A stretch of 33,289 nucleotides of DNA from Pseudomonas sp. C2B4 (GCF_013359695.1 NZ_JABFMU010000068.1:1-33289); one strand, 5' to 3'. Shown: positions 1-8,064, numbered from the stretch's first letter. Notes: generated from the sequence alone by a model not told the origin. Numbers and translations are program-made.

Positions 1-432
1 GACTGGCCTGGCCCCTTCGCGAGCAGGCTCGCTCCCACAGTTGGATTTTTGCCAGTCGTGGGATTGGTGTCTGGTGAGAAGGCAGAGCACAGCTTTTGTG
101 GGAGCTGGCTTGCCAGCGATGATGGCCTGACAGACGACCAACTCTTCCCAGCTATGTCCCTGATTCCGGTGTGCGAGCGAGCCTGCTCCGGGCGGCGTTC
201 CGACGAAGGCGGTGTGTCATTCAGCAAAGATGTTGACTGGCCCGGCCCCTTCGCGAGCAGGCTCGCTCCCACAGTTGGATTTTTGCCAGTCGTGGGATTG
301 GTGTCTGGTCAAAAGGCAGAGCACATCTTTTGTGGGAGCTGGCTTGCCAGCGATGATGGCCTGACAGACGACCAATTCTTCCCAGCCATGTCCCTGATTC
401 CGGTGTGGGAGCGAGCAGGCTCGCTCCCACAG
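1..432. repeat. 234-bp tandem duplication carrying REP elements
   Basis: Bases 1 to about 186 are repeated, with few mismatches, at 235 to about 420, a period of 234 bp. Each unit carries an inverted REP near its start (15-40 and 249-274), a variant REP in the middle (around 97-121 and 331-355, reading GGGAGCTGGCTTGCCAGC) and a third REP at its end. In the second unit the end REP (404-431) is a perfect palindrome with 13-base arms and a 2-base centre. In the first unit the matching REP is degraded. Open frames here are not convincing genes, because they translate REP sequence and repeat with the DNA. The remaining bases to 604 hold no feature I can support. Confidence 0.85.
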
Positions 433-604
433 GGGATGGAGCGCTTAGTTACACGGATATGTACACCACCTTACAAAACCGGCATTCCATTATACGAGCC
501 GCTTTTTTTGCTCCATTTTCGGCTGATATGACCCGTGACGCGCCACGCATGGATCTGGCAGCCTTGCTGCACAAGTCGCAACCACCCCGATCAGGCCCCC
601 GATC

Positions 605-1336
605 ATGAGCAAAACCGAAACCCTGGCCAAAATCATGCTCGGCCCCATATTGCTGATGCAGGGTATCTACACGCGCCGGGTCACCCCGAAATTGCCGGAG
701 GCCGAGGGTGAACGCGAAGGCGAAGCCGGCGATGGCAAGCCCCTGCGGCTGCTGATCCTCGGCGACAGTGCCGCTGCCGGTGTCGGGGCATCGACCCAGG
801 CCGATGCCTTGAGCGGCCAGTTGGTCAGTCGCCTGGCCAGGGATTTCCGGGTCAGCTGGAAGCTCTCGGCCCAGTCGGGCCTGGACTCGCAGGCCCTGCT
901 GGAATGGCTCGAGCAGCACACACCAGAACCCTTCGACGTGGCGTTGCTGTCCATCGGTGTCAACGATGTCACCGGCCTGCTGACGGCAGACCAGTGGATC
1001 GCCCGGCAACAACAGTTGATGGAGGTGCTGATCGAAACATTCAGGGTCAAGCTGATCGTCGTCTCCCCTCTTCCACCCATGCATCTGTTTCCGGCATTGC
1101 CGCAACCGCTGCGCTGGTACCTGGGTCACCGGGCCGCGCGCTTTAATGTGCGTCTTGCGGAACTGGTCGGGCACAGGGAGCGCTGTACGATGCTGGCAAC
1201 CCATCTGGCACCCGTGGCGGGTTCCATGGCACCAGACGGTTTCCACCCAGGGCCGTTGATCTACAGTGTCTGGGCCAGTGACGCTGCCCAGGTCATTGCC
1301 CGACACTTCGAAAAAATCCCGTCAGGCAAGCTTTGA
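605..1336 (+). CDS. SGNH/GDSL-type hydrolase
   Basis: Predicted esterase or lipase of the SGNH hydrolase family, 243 residues. The family blocks are visible: GDS with nucleophile Ser55 (LLILGDSAAAGVG), the GVND block with Asn120, and DGFHPG with Asp211 and His214. The hydrophobic start (KIMLGPILLMQGIY) could be a membrane anchor or an uncleaved signal. The ATG at 605 has no strong Shine-Dalgarno sequence. The next gene starts 27 bp after its stop, so the two are probably co-transcribed. The family assignment is firm. The substrate cannot be read from the sequence. Confidence 0.85.
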   Translation: MSKTETLAKIMLGPILLMQGIYTRRVTPKLPEAEGEREGEAGDGKPLRLLILGDSAAAGVGASTQADALSGQLVSRLARDFRVSWKLSAQSGLDSQALLEWLEQHTPEPFDVALLSIGVNDVTGLLTADQWIARQQQLMEVLIETFRVKLIVVSPLPPMHLFPALPQPLRWYLGHRAARFNVRLAELVGHRERCTMLATHLAPVAGSMAPDGFHPGPLIYSVWASDAAQVIARHFEKIPSGKL

Positions 1337-1363
1337 ACAACAACAAAACAACAGGAGTTGACC

Positions 1364-1792
1364 ATGTCTGAACTGCAACTGCACCCCAAGGCCGCCGCGT
1401 CCTTGAGCCTTTGGCACGCGATGATCCGCACCGGCGACCTCAAGGCCCTGCCCGAATTGCTCGACCCGCAGGCCGTGTTCCGCTCGCCGATGGCGCACAC
1501 GCCGTATCCCGGCGCGCCGGTGGTCTCGATGATTCTCAACACGGTCTCCAAGGTGTTCGAAGACTTTGCCTACCATCGTGAGTTGGCCACCGCCGACGGC
1601 TTGAATGTCATCCTCGAATTCAGCGCCAGGGTCGGCGAGAAGCAACTCAAGGGCATCGACATGATCCGCTTCAACGAGCAGGGCAAAATCGTTGATTTCG
1701 AGGTGATGGTGCGGCCCATGAGTGGCTTGCAAGCCCTGGGCGAAGAAATGGGCAAGCGTCTCGGTGCTTACCTGGCCGCCAGCAAAGCCTGA
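1364..1792 (+). CDS. SnoaL/NTF2-like domain protein
   Basis: A 142-residue protein with the pattern of the NTF2-like superfamily: an N-terminal helix with the ALPELLDPQAVFRSP turn, then the strand motif KGIDMIRFNEQGKIVDFEVMVRP. These small alpha+beta barrels include isomerases, dehydratases and ligand-binding proteins, so the reaction is unknown. I start at the ATG at 1364 because GGAG lies 9 bases upstream. The upstream TTG at 1358 has no better support. Its last 25 bases overlap the 3' end of the convergent LysR gene, so the two transcripts would be complementary there. Confidence 0.8.
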   Translation: MSELQLHPKAAASLSLWHAMIRTGDLKALPELLDPQAVFRSPMAHTPYPGAPVVSMILNTVSKVFEDFAYHRELATADGLNVILEFSARVGEKQLKGIDMIRFNEQGKIVDFEVMVRPMSGLQALGEEMGKRLGAYLAASKA

Positions 1793-2742
1793 TCGTTGTG
1801 CAACGCCGGTAGCGACTTGGGCACCACCTGCAATTCCACCGGCTCGCAGAGAAACGCACAGCACCGCGAGCGCAGCCAACGCTGGCCGGCGTCGCTGTGC
1901 GCCGCCGCCCGCCAGACCATGGACAGCTCTTGTACCGGCAGTTGCAGCGGTAACGGCTCTGCCCTGATTCCTGGCAATGACACCATGGCCTTGGCCACGT
2001 AATCCGGCACGATAGCCAGCATGTCGCTTTGCGCCAGCAACACCGGCAACGCACTGAACTGCGGGACGGTCAGCACCACTTTGCGCTGCCGGCCCAGCAG
2101 GCTCAGGGCGTGGTCGGTGTCGTCGGTGGCATTGCCGATGGACGACACCACGGCATGAGGCCGCCGACAAAACCCCTCCAACCCCAACGGCCCCGGCCGG
2201 GAATCGGCCCGCAGCAGCACCGGCCGGATCGGTCGCAAGCCTTTGCGTCGTGCATTGGCCGGCAGGTCGAGGGTTTGACTGATGCCGACGGAAATGTCGC
2301 CATTCATCAATCGCTGCGACATCTGCTGCTGATCGACCCGCCGCACGATCAAGGTGATGTTCGGGGCCTCGACCCGCAGTTGCCGCAAGAGTCGCGGCAG
2401 CAGTGCGTATTCGACATCGTCGGACAGACCGACATGAAACGTCGCCTCGCTGGTAGAGGGATCGAACGATTGGCAGCGACTCAATGCGGCGGCGATGCCG
2501 TCCAGCGCCGGAGCGAGGTTGGCGAAAATCTCCTCTGCCCGTGCGGTCGGCTCCATCACCCGGCCCGAGCGGATGAACAACGGGTCATCGAACAGCACGC
2601 GCAAACGGCCCAGGGCACCGCTGATGGTGGGTTGCCCGAGGAACAGCTTTTCGCCGACGCGGCTGACATTTCGCTCATGCATCATCGTCTCGAAAACCAC
2701 CAGCAAATGGATGTCGGCACGACGCAGGTCATTTCTGTTCAT
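1768..2742 (-). CDS. LysR-family transcriptional regulator
   Basis: A 324-residue LysR-type regulator. The N-terminal winged helix-turn-helix is clear (about residues 8-65, including VSRVGEKLFLGQPTISGAL and RLRVLFDDPLFIRSG), in the style of the NodD-like LysR branch. It is followed by a periplasmic-binding-protein-like effector domain. I start at the ATG at 2742 (MNRNDLRRADIHLL) because the family begins there. An upstream in-frame ATG at 2769 would add nine residues. The gene converges on the NTF2-like gene with a 25-bp overlap and is divergent from histidine kinase 1. Its targets are unknown. The hydrolase/NTF2 pair is the nearest candidate but is not divergent from it. Confidence 0.88.
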   Translation of the reverse strand: MNRNDLRRADIHLLVVFETMMHERNVSRVGEKLFLGQPTISGALGRLRVLFDDPLFIRSGRVMEPTARAEEIFANLAPALDGIAAALSRCQSFDPSTSEATFHVGLSDDVEYALLPRLLRQLRVEAPNITLIVRRVDQQQMSQRLMNGDISVGISQTLDLPANARRKGLRPIRPVLLRADSRPGPLGLEGFCRRPHAVVSSIGNATDDTDHALSLLGRQRKVVLTVPQFSALPVLLAQSDMLAIVPDYVAKAMVSLPGIRAEPLPLQLPVQELSMVWRAAAHSDAGQRWLRSRCCAFLCEPVELQVVPKSLPALHNDQALLAAR

Positions 2743-2863
2743 GAGGTTCGCTACCCGGCACGCGGCCATTGAGTTCGAAGGTGTGTGAACAGGTTATGGC
2801 CGCTCAGGCAAAACGTCTGTCGTACATGGGGACAACGCGATCATGCGTTAGGTACGCACGTTA

Positions 2864-2906
2864 ATACCCGGGTATACCAATTCTGGAAAAAATCCAATGC
2901 CATAAA
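2864..2906 (+). promoter_or_regulatory. ATAC-N4-GTAT operator and putative promoter of kinase 1
   Basis: A perfect 12-base palindrome ATACCCGGGTAT lies at 2864-2875 in the 308-bp divergent region between the LysR gene and histidine kinase 1. A plausible -10 box, CATAAA, is at 2901-2906, with centres 34 bp apart. This is almost the same geometry as at the two receiver genes (33 bp). No other element stands out in this gap. Confidence 0.55.
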
Positions 2907-3050
2907 GGACTTACGCATCCACCATGCGTCATCGTCAAAGGCCGAAAATGGCAGGAATATCGGGTTTTTTGTCCTAACCGAATGAGAACCGTTGCTCCTA
3001 GCATAGCGGTGCGATTCTCCGCCCAGCCCGAACAAAAAGACGAGGCGCGC

Positions 3051-4616
3051 ATGATCGATACCAAAACAAGCAAGCCTGCCAACGCACGCAGCGCGCATTC
3101 CTTTTTGAAACGTCATTTCAGCAAGATGCTGTTCAACCCGGACCAAAGGACGACTCGCCCCTTGATCACTATCAGCCTCAAGCCATTTGAAAACGTACTG
3201 GTCTGGCTGATGGGCCTGATCGTGGCGGGTGGCATCATGATCAACACCGAAACCCGCACCGACCTGCCCACCGCGACGCTGTGCATCGCCGTGCTGTTAA
3301 TGGCGGTCAACCTGTTTTCGGTCAGCGCGGTGATCGTGGTCGCCCTGTTCTGCATGCTGATGCTGACGACCATCTTCCTCTACCACGGCGGGTTCGATCG
3401 CTGGGAATCGACGGAGGAATTCTTCCACCGCCTGACGTTGCTGGCGGCGATCACGCTGCTGGCGTTGCGCGGCAAGAAAACCTGCGATGAGCTACGGCAC
3501 AAGGTCGTTTACTTTTCCGGTTCACAGCAACTGAGCCAGACCGGCTGCATGGGCTTTCGCAGTGGTCGCGAGGAATTCTCCTGGTCGGATCAGTCGGCAC
3601 GGATCTACGAGTATCCGGTGGGCGTTACCCCGACGATTTCAATGATCCTGGCGCGTACCCATCCCGCCGATACGGTACTGGTGAGGGCCGCCTTCGAGAA
3701 GGCGGCGCGGCGAGAGGGACTGATCGAGATCAAACATCGCCTGTTGATGCCCGATGGACGCCTCAAGCATGTGCACATGACCGCCACGCCCCTCTACACC
3801 CACCTCGGATACATTGATTATCTGGGTGCGCTGCGCGACGTGACCGCCAGCAAGCAGGCCGAAGAAGCGCTGTGCCGGGCCCAGACCCAATTGGCCCATG
3901 TCTCGCGCGTGACGTCCCTGGGCGAGCTGGCGGCGTCCATCGCCCATGAGGTCAATCAACCGCTGGCGGCGATCACCAGCAGCGGCGAAGCGTGCCGCAA
4001 TTGGCTGAGCCGTCCGGCACCCGATCTGGTCGAAGCACGCCAGTCCCTGGACCGGATCATCGCCAGTTCCCATCGGGCCAGCGAGATCACCCGCCGCGTC
4101 AGGGCCTTGTCGCGCAAGTGCGATCCGCTGCGCCAGAACGAGTCGCTGAACGACATCGTCAACGAGACGCTGGGCCTGGTCCGCTTTGAACTGGCCCATC
4201 ACAAGATCAATCCGACCATCGAACTGGCCGCTTTCGGCGCCCAGATCAGTGCCGATCGGGTGCAACTGCAGCAGGTCATCATCAATCTGATCATCAACGC
4301 GTGCCAGGCCATGGACGCGGTGGAACCTTGCGAGCGGTCATTGAGCGTTCGCACCTGGGTGAAGGACAACGAAGCGGTGTTGGAAGTGACCGATAAAGGC
4401 CCGGGCATCCCCGCCCATGTCCTGCCACAGTTGTTCATGCCGTTTTTCACCACCAAGGAAAACGGCTTGGGCATGGGGCTTTCCATTTGCCGTTCGATCA
4501 TCGATTTCCACGAAGGGCGGATCTGGGCCACCCCTGCCAACGGCCAGGGCAGCTCGTTTCTGTTTGCCCTGCCGATACGGGTCGTCAACGATTCGGGTTA
4601 CGCCGCGGCCATTTAA
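3051..4616 (+). CDS. Membrane PAS-domain sensor histidine kinase (kinase 1)
   Basis: A 521-residue hybrid-free sensor kinase. Four hydrophobic segments occupy about residues 48-141, with very short loops and no large periplasmic sensor. A PAS domain follows (about 150-265, containing HRLLMPDGRLKHVHMTATP). The HisKA dimerisation domain has the H-box GELAASIAHEVNQPLAA with phospho-acceptor His299. The HATPase has the N box (IINLIINACQAM), G1 (TDKGPGIP) and G2 (GLGMGLSIC). The ATG at 3051 has a weak AGACGAGG upstream; an ATG at 2982 in frame would add 23 residues. The FixJ-like regulator at 4763 is the likely partner. Kinase 2 at 8065 is a close paralogue over the whole length. Confidence 0.9.
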   Translation: MIDTKTSKPANARSAHSFLKRHFSKMLFNPDQRTTRPLITISLKPFENVLVWLMGLIVAGGIMINTETRTDLPTATLCIAVLLMAVNLFSVSAVIVVALFCMLMLTTIFLYHGGFDRWESTEEFFHRLTLLAAITLLALRGKKTCDELRHKVVYFSGSQQLSQTGCMGFRSGREEFSWSDQSARIYEYPVGVTPTISMILARTHPADTVLVRAAFEKAARREGLIEIKHRLLMPDGRLKHVHMTATPLYTHLGYIDYLGALRDVTASKQAEEALCRAQTQLAHVSRVTSLGELAASIAHEVNQPLAAITSSGEACRNWLSRPAPDLVEARQSLDRIIASSHRASEITRRVRALSRKCDPLRQNESLNDIVNETLGLVRFELAHHKINPTIELAAFGAQISADRVQLQQVIINLIINACQAMDAVEPCERSLSVRTWVKDNEAVLEVTDKGPGIPAHVLPQLFMPFFTTKENGLGMGLSICRSIIDFHEGRIWATPANGQGSSFLFALPIRVVNDSGYAAAI

Positions 4617-4698
4617 TACAAAGGTATGGCGCGGCCATGCCTTCGTATTGAACGACCACCCGCAGGTATGAGTGCCGTAAGCCCCGCCTGCACTTAAT
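4615..4698 (+). promoter_or_regulatory. Triple 21-bp-phased operator in front of the FixJ-like regulator
   Basis: Three GTAT half-sites start at 4624, 4645 and 4666, exactly 21 bp apart. With their left halves they read ATACAAAGGTAT (4616-4627, perfect), ATGCCTTCGTAT (4637-4648) and ACCCGCAGGTAT (4658-4669). The first overlaps the stop codon of kinase 1. A candidate -10, CTTAAT (4693-4698), lies 32 bp centre-to-centre from the last site. The first two sites also form a 16-bp inverted repeat (4615-4630 with 4634-4649, loop GCG, two mismatches). It has no T-run after it, so I read it as paired operators rather than a terminator. Confidence 0.55.
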
Positions 4699-4762
4699 GT
4701 AGCGCCCTTCGCCAGGACCACAGCGAAGGGCGGTTGCATGTCCAACCCCTTGGGAACAAGCA

Positions 4763-5416
4763 ATGAAAGAACAATATCCCATCAACAAAAACACCTTTGG
4801 CGAATCCATGGTTTTCATCGTTGACGACGATGCGCCGCTGCGGGAATCCGTCGGCAGTCTGTTGCGCTCCATCGGCCTGCGGGTCGAGTTGTTTGGCTCG
4901 GTTGCCGAGTTCATGAAGTACCCGCGCCCGGACACACCCAGTTGCCTGGTGCTGGACGTGCGCCTGCAAGGCAGCAGTGGCCTGGACTTTCAAAACGAAT
5001 TGGCCGTGGCCGGCATCAACGTGCCTATCGTGTTTATCACCGGCCATGGCGACATCGCCATGACGGTACGGGCAATGAAAGCCGGGGCGGTGGACTTCCT
5101 GACCAAACCCTTTCGCGAACAGGACCTGATCGATGCGGTGTGCGCGGCCCATGCCCGGGACAAACAGCGTCGCGAATCCGAGCGGCATGCCGATGAATTG
5201 CGGGCGCGCCACCAGACGCTGACCGCCCGGGAGCAAACCGTCATGGCGCTGGCGGCATCGGGGTTGATGAACAAGCAGATCGCCGGGGAAATCGGCCTGA
5301 GCGAAATTACCGTGAAAATCCATCGCGGCCAGGCCATGCGCAAAATGGGTGCGCGTTCATTTGCCGATCTGGTGCGCATGTCCGAGGTGATCTCGGCGCA
5401 GCCCGTCATCAGGTGA
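4763..5416 (+). CDS. FixJ/NarL-type response regulator
   Basis: A 217-residue two-domain regulator. The receiver (about 16-130) has the acidic residues VDDD at 21-23, phospho-acceptor Asp65 (LVLDVRL), switch Thr93 (FITGHGD) and Lys115 (LTKPF). The C-terminal LuxR-type helix-turn-helix runs about 150-210 (LTAREQTVMALAASGLMNKQ then ITVKIHRGQAMRKM). It is the only DNA-binding response regulator in the window, so it is the natural partner of kinase 1 (146 bp upstream) and perhaps of the orphan kinase 2. It is also the best candidate to bind the ATAC-N4-GTAT palindromes. FixJ relatives such as StyR and TodT bind inverted repeats of similar form. Three such sites precede its own gene, suggesting autoregulation. 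Confidence 0.9.
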   Translation: MKEQYPINKNTFGESMVFIVDDDAPLRESVGSLLRSIGLRVELFGSVAEFMKYPRPDTPSCLVLDVRLQGSSGLDFQNELAVAGINVPIVFITGHGDIAMTVRAMKAGAVDFLTKPFREQDLIDAVCAAHARDKQRRESERHADELRARHQTLTAREQTVMALAASGLMNKQIAGEIGLSEITVKIHRGQAMRKMGARSFADLVRMSEVISAQPVIR

Positions 5417-5418
5417 CT

Positions 5419-5467
5419 ATACCCACGTATACTGTGCACCCTTTCAGGACGGCGTATCTTGCAGTGA
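5419..5467 (+). promoter_or_regulatory. Operator and promoter of receiver-only gene 1
   Basis: ATACCCACGTAT sits at 5419-5430, just after the stop of the FixJ-like gene. A TATCTT box at 5455-5460 is a fair -10 element, placing the start of transcription near 5467 and the operator centre near -42, the normal place for a class II activator covering the -35 region. The same arrangement, with the same TATCTT and downstream ATGGCGGGC, is found at receiver-only gene 2 (22988-23036). Confidence 0.65.
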
Positions 5468-5514
5468 TGGCGGGCAGCCTCTAAGTGCTCTCCGCTACGA
5501 CGCAGGACACAACT

Positions 5515-5889
5515 ATGTGCAACAAGGCAATGATTGCCGTCGTCGATAACGACGAATCCGTTCGAATGGCACTGGACAGTTTATTGCGCTCCAGCGGCTA
5601 TACAGTGCGAACTTATGGAGGGGCCCGCGAATTCCTTTTCTCCGATGGCCCGCGCATGACGTCCTGTTTGATCTCCGATATACAAATGCCGGAAATGGAC
5701 GGCATCCGGATGTATGAAAAACTTGCCAGCCTGGGGATTCATATTCCGGTGATATTCATTACCGGCAACCCGGATTCACAGCGCCTGCCGGCGGCTTTCG
5801 CCCTGGCGCCGGTGGCGTTTCTTCCCAAGCCATTTTCCACCGAGAAGTTGCTCTGCTGTATTGAACAAGCCCTTGAACAACATCACTAA
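5515..5889 (+). CDS. Receiver-only (single-domain) response regulator 1
   Basis: A 124-residue stand-alone receiver with no output domain. It has phospho-acceptor Asp55 (CLISDIQMPEMDG), FITG switch and LPKPF with the conserved Lys. The acidic pocket reads VVDND, so Asn replaces the usual second acid. The ATG at 5515 is preceded by AGGA six to seven bases upstream. The upstream in-frame ATG at 5485 gives a non-conserved tail. It starts 98 bp after the FixJ-like regulator and has its own operator-promoter. It is closely related to receiver 2 at 23083, which has the same length. Possible roles, from known single-domain receivers such as LovR: phosphate sink, or a partner-binding switch. The role here is inference. 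Confidence 0.88.
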   Translation: MCNKAMIAVVDNDESVRMALDSLLRSSGYTVRTYGGAREFLFSDGPRMTSCLISDIQMPEMDGIRMYEKLASLGIHIPVIFITGNPDSQRLPAAFALAPVAFLPKPFSTEKLLCCIEQALEQHH

Positions 5890-5931
5890 CACCTTGGTAT
5901 ATCTCTTTAATACTTAGTCATACTTAGGCTG
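5889..5931 (+). promoter_or_regulatory. Tandem operator upstream of the flavoprotein gene
   Basis: Two near-consensus palindromes, ACACCTTGGTAT (5889-5900, 7 of 8 defined bases) and ATACTTAGTCAT (5910-5921, 6 of 8), are spaced exactly 21 bp. A further direct copy of ATACTTAG begins at 5920. They begin at the stop codon of receiver 1, 213 bp before the flavoprotein start. The -10 box is uncertain; ACTAAT at 5953-5958 is one option. Confidence 0.45.
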
Positions 5932-6101
5932 ACCCTTCGTAGAAGTGTTTCAACTAATCCCGTCGCATAACATCTGTTTCAGATCCAGCCGAATCCTGCC
6001 TGACAAGTGCTGTTTATACGCAGCGCAACCGTTAGTCATCGTGACCGTGCTGATTTCGCAATACTTTTTCACGCCCTCGATTGTTCTTCAGGAGCTAAAC
6101 A

Positions 6102-7304
6102 ATGAAACAGCAGATTTTGATTATCGGTGCAGGATTCGGTGGGGTCTGGAGCGCGTTGAGCGCTGCCCGCCTGCTGGACAAGCATGATCGCAATGACGTC
6201 GAGATCACCGTGCTGGCTCCTCAGGCCGAGCTGCGTATTCGTCCACGTTTCTACGAGCCGAACGTGCACAACATGAAGGCGCCGCTGAACGACTTGTTCG
6301 ACGCCGTGGGTGTGAAATTCGTCCAGGGTTCGGCGGAAACGATCGACGAAAAGAACAAGCTGGTCAGCTTCACCAAAGCCGCAGGCAGCCAAGGCAAACT
6401 GAGCTACGACCGCCTGGTGCTGGCCGCCGGCAGTCACCTGATGCGTCCTCCGGTCGAGGGCATGCTCGAGCACGCGTTCGATGTCGATCAGATCGAATCG
6501 GCCGCTCGCCTGGAAGCCCACCTCCATGCCCTGAAAAACTTGCCGGCCAGTGCCGCCCGCAACACCGTGGTGGTGGCCGGCGGTGGTTTCACCGGTATCG
6601 AAACCGCAACCGAAATGCCCGCGCGCCTGCGTGCCGTGCTGGGTGACAACGCCGACATCCGTGTGATCGTGGTCGACCGCGCTCCGCAAATCGCCGCATC
6701 CCTGGGCGATGGCATTCGCCCATCGATTGTCGAAGCCTCGGAGCATCTGGGCATCGAGTGGATTCTCGATACCAGCGTCACCTCGGTCGATGCCGGTGGC
6801 GTCACCCTCGCCGATGGCCAGCGCATCGAGTCCAGCACCGTGATCTGGACCGTCGGTTTCCGCGCCAGTCCGCTGACCGAGCAAGTGCAAGGCACCCGCG
6901 ATCATCAGGGCCGCCTGCATGTCGATCAGAATCTGAAGGTGCGCGGTCATGCCGATGTGTTCGCCACCGGCGACGTGGCGTATGCCGCGACCGATGACCT
7001 GGGCAACTTCGCCGCCATGTCCTGCCAGCACGCGATTGCCCTGGGCCGTTATGCCGGCAACAACGTCGCCGCCGAGCTGCTGGGTGTAGAACCGATCGCC
7101 TACAGCCAGCCCAAGTACGTCACCTGCCTGGACCTGGGTGCCTGGGGCGCGGTGTTCACCGAGGGCTGGGATCGCCAGGTCAAACTGGTCAAGCAGGAAG
7201 CCAAGGAACTCAAGACCCAGATCAACACCGTGTGGATCTATCCGCCGGCGGCTGATCGCGCCGCTGCGCTGGCCGCGGCCGACCCGTTGATCCCGGTGGC
7301 TTGA
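6102..7304 (+). CDS. NAD(P)/FAD-dependent oxidoreductase, NDH-2-like
   Basis: A 400-residue flavoprotein of the pyridine nucleotide-disulphide oxidoreductase fold. The FAD-binding GAGFGG motif is at the N terminus (IIGAGFGGVWSAL), a second dinucleotide motif (VVAGGGFTGIETA) is near residue 160, and the second FAD motif (DVFATGDVAYA) is near 290. This resembles non-proton-pumping NADH:quinone dehydrogenases, which pass electrons from NADH to the membrane quinone pool. No transmembrane helix is obvious, as is usual for that family. AGGAG lies eight bases before the ATG. The operator pair upstream suggests it is an output of the local regulatory circuit. The electron acceptor is not certain. Confidence 0.85.
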   Translation: MKQQILIIGAGFGGVWSALSAARLLDKHDRNDVEITVLAPQAELRIRPRFYEPNVHNMKAPLNDLFDAVGVKFVQGSAETIDEKNKLVSFTKAAGSQGKLSYDRLVLAAGSHLMRPPVEGMLEHAFDVDQIESAARLEAHLHALKNLPASAARNTVVVAGGGFTGIETATEMPARLRAVLGDNADIRVIVVDRAPQIAASLGDGIRPSIVEASEHLGIEWILDTSVTSVDAGGVTLADGQRIESSTVIWTVGFRASPLTEQVQGTRDHQGRLHVDQNLKVRGHADVFATGDVAYAATDDLGNFAAMSCQHAIALGRYAGNNVAAELLGVEPIAYSQPKYVTCLDLGAWGAVFTEGWDRQVKLVKQEAKELKTQINTVWIYPPAADRAAALAAADPLIPVA

Positions 7305-7401
7305 GGCTCGGGTTCCTGTTGGGGTTGCCGGGATTGAATCCGGTGGCCCTTTTGCAGCGACCGGCAAAGACACTTCAAGACGCTAACCGCCGGTGATCGA
7401 C

Positions 7402-7662
7402 ATGTATGATTTTTTTGAGCATCCATCCCGGGTATTGAAGCTGTCCCACGCCCTGCTGACCGGGGGACTGATCGCCTTGATCGTCGGGGCCATCCTGGCC
7501 TACGGCCTGGATCAGTACCTGTCGCTGCCCAGTGTGATCGTTGCGCATGCCATGACAATTCTCGGTCCGACCGCCATCAAGCTTGGCTATGTGATGCGTC
7601 TGTTGACCTTCAATCGCCTGCGCCGCAATACGGCCACACACCAGCCTGGCCTTGCCAGGTGA
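7402..7662 (+). CDS. Small two-helix membrane protein, PpyR-like
   Basis: An 86-residue protein with two hydrophobic helices (about 19-38 and 46-67) and a basic C-terminal tail (RLLTFNRLRR). The pattern FFEHPSRVLKLSHALL then ILGPTAIKLGYVMRLL recalls the small Pseudomonas membrane regulator PpyR, described in P. aeruginosa as affecting psl and pyoverdine expression. That link rests on my memory of the family, not on an alignment. The ATG at 7402 fits the family start, and a GTG at 7393 would add three residues. There is no good Shine-Dalgarno for either. A strong terminator follows at 7727. Confidence 0.6.
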   Translation: MYDFFEHPSRVLKLSHALLTGGLIALIVGAILAYGLDQYLSLPSVIVAHAMTILGPTAIKLGYVMRLLTFNRLRRNTATHQPGLAR

Positions 7663-7683
7663 TGTGAAGTTACACGCCTGTTT

Positions 7684-7714
7684 CCCGGCCCGGCCCACTC
7701 CTTGCCGGACCGGG
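7684..7714 (+). terminator. GC-rich hairpin after the small membrane gene
   Basis: CCCGGCCCGGC pairs with GCCGGACCGGG over 11 bases with one mismatch, followed by ACTTTT. It is weaker than the terminator just downstream and may be a back-up. Confidence 0.4.
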
Positions 7715-7726
7715 ACTTTTCCCAAG

Positions 7727-7760
7727 CGCCCGCCACTCGTTTTTCTGGCGGGCGTTTTTT
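7727..7760 (+). terminator. Rho-independent terminator
   Basis: Perfect 9-bp stem CGCCCGCCA / TGGCGGGCG with a 10-base loop, directly followed by six T. It closes the transcription unit of the flavoprotein and the small membrane gene. Confidence 0.9.
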
Positions 7761-7802
7761 CTCGAACTCAATCAACCACCGTCTCGGCCAACACAGGGAA
7801 AT

Positions 7803-7903
7803 TGTAGGAGCGAGCTTGCTCGCGATGAACTCAAGTGCGCCGCGTTGAACCCATAGATACACGTCATCGTTAACGACCATCGCGAGCAGGCTCGCTCCTA
7901 CAT
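7803..7903. repeat. Inverted pair of REP elements
   Basis: Two REP copies face each other at about 7804-7829 (GGAGCGAGCTTGCTCGCG) and 7878-7903 (its inverted relative), with 48 bases between. This is the usual Pseudomonas REP-pair arrangement. It separates the terminator at 7760 from kinase 2. Confidence 0.85.
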
Positions 7904-8064
7904 AGAGCCGGCCTTACGGTCATCCATTGGCTCTGCAAAAGGGATTACCAGCCAATCCAGTCACTGCCTTGCACAACAAAAACAAATACCTCTCACAAAG
8001 AGTTTGCCCGGCATCACGAGTGCCGCGCGAGTTGCCGTTCGATAGCAAAAAACCGGAAAAACAA

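Noticed and set aside
1..432. CRISPR-like array
   Set aside because: The repeats are REP palindromes of different types with unequal gaps and a 234-bp super-repeat; there are no unique equal spacers and no cas genes.
49..531. A 160-residue open frame at the left edge
   Set aside because: It translates the REP repeats and the tandem duplication, so the protein repeats only because the DNA does.
4615..4649. 16-bp inverted repeat as terminator of kinase 1
   Set aside because: No T-run follows, and its arms coincide with two phased operator copies.
7986..7997. ATAC half-site upstream of kinase 2
   Set aside because: The right half (CACA) does not match and no 21-bp partner is present.
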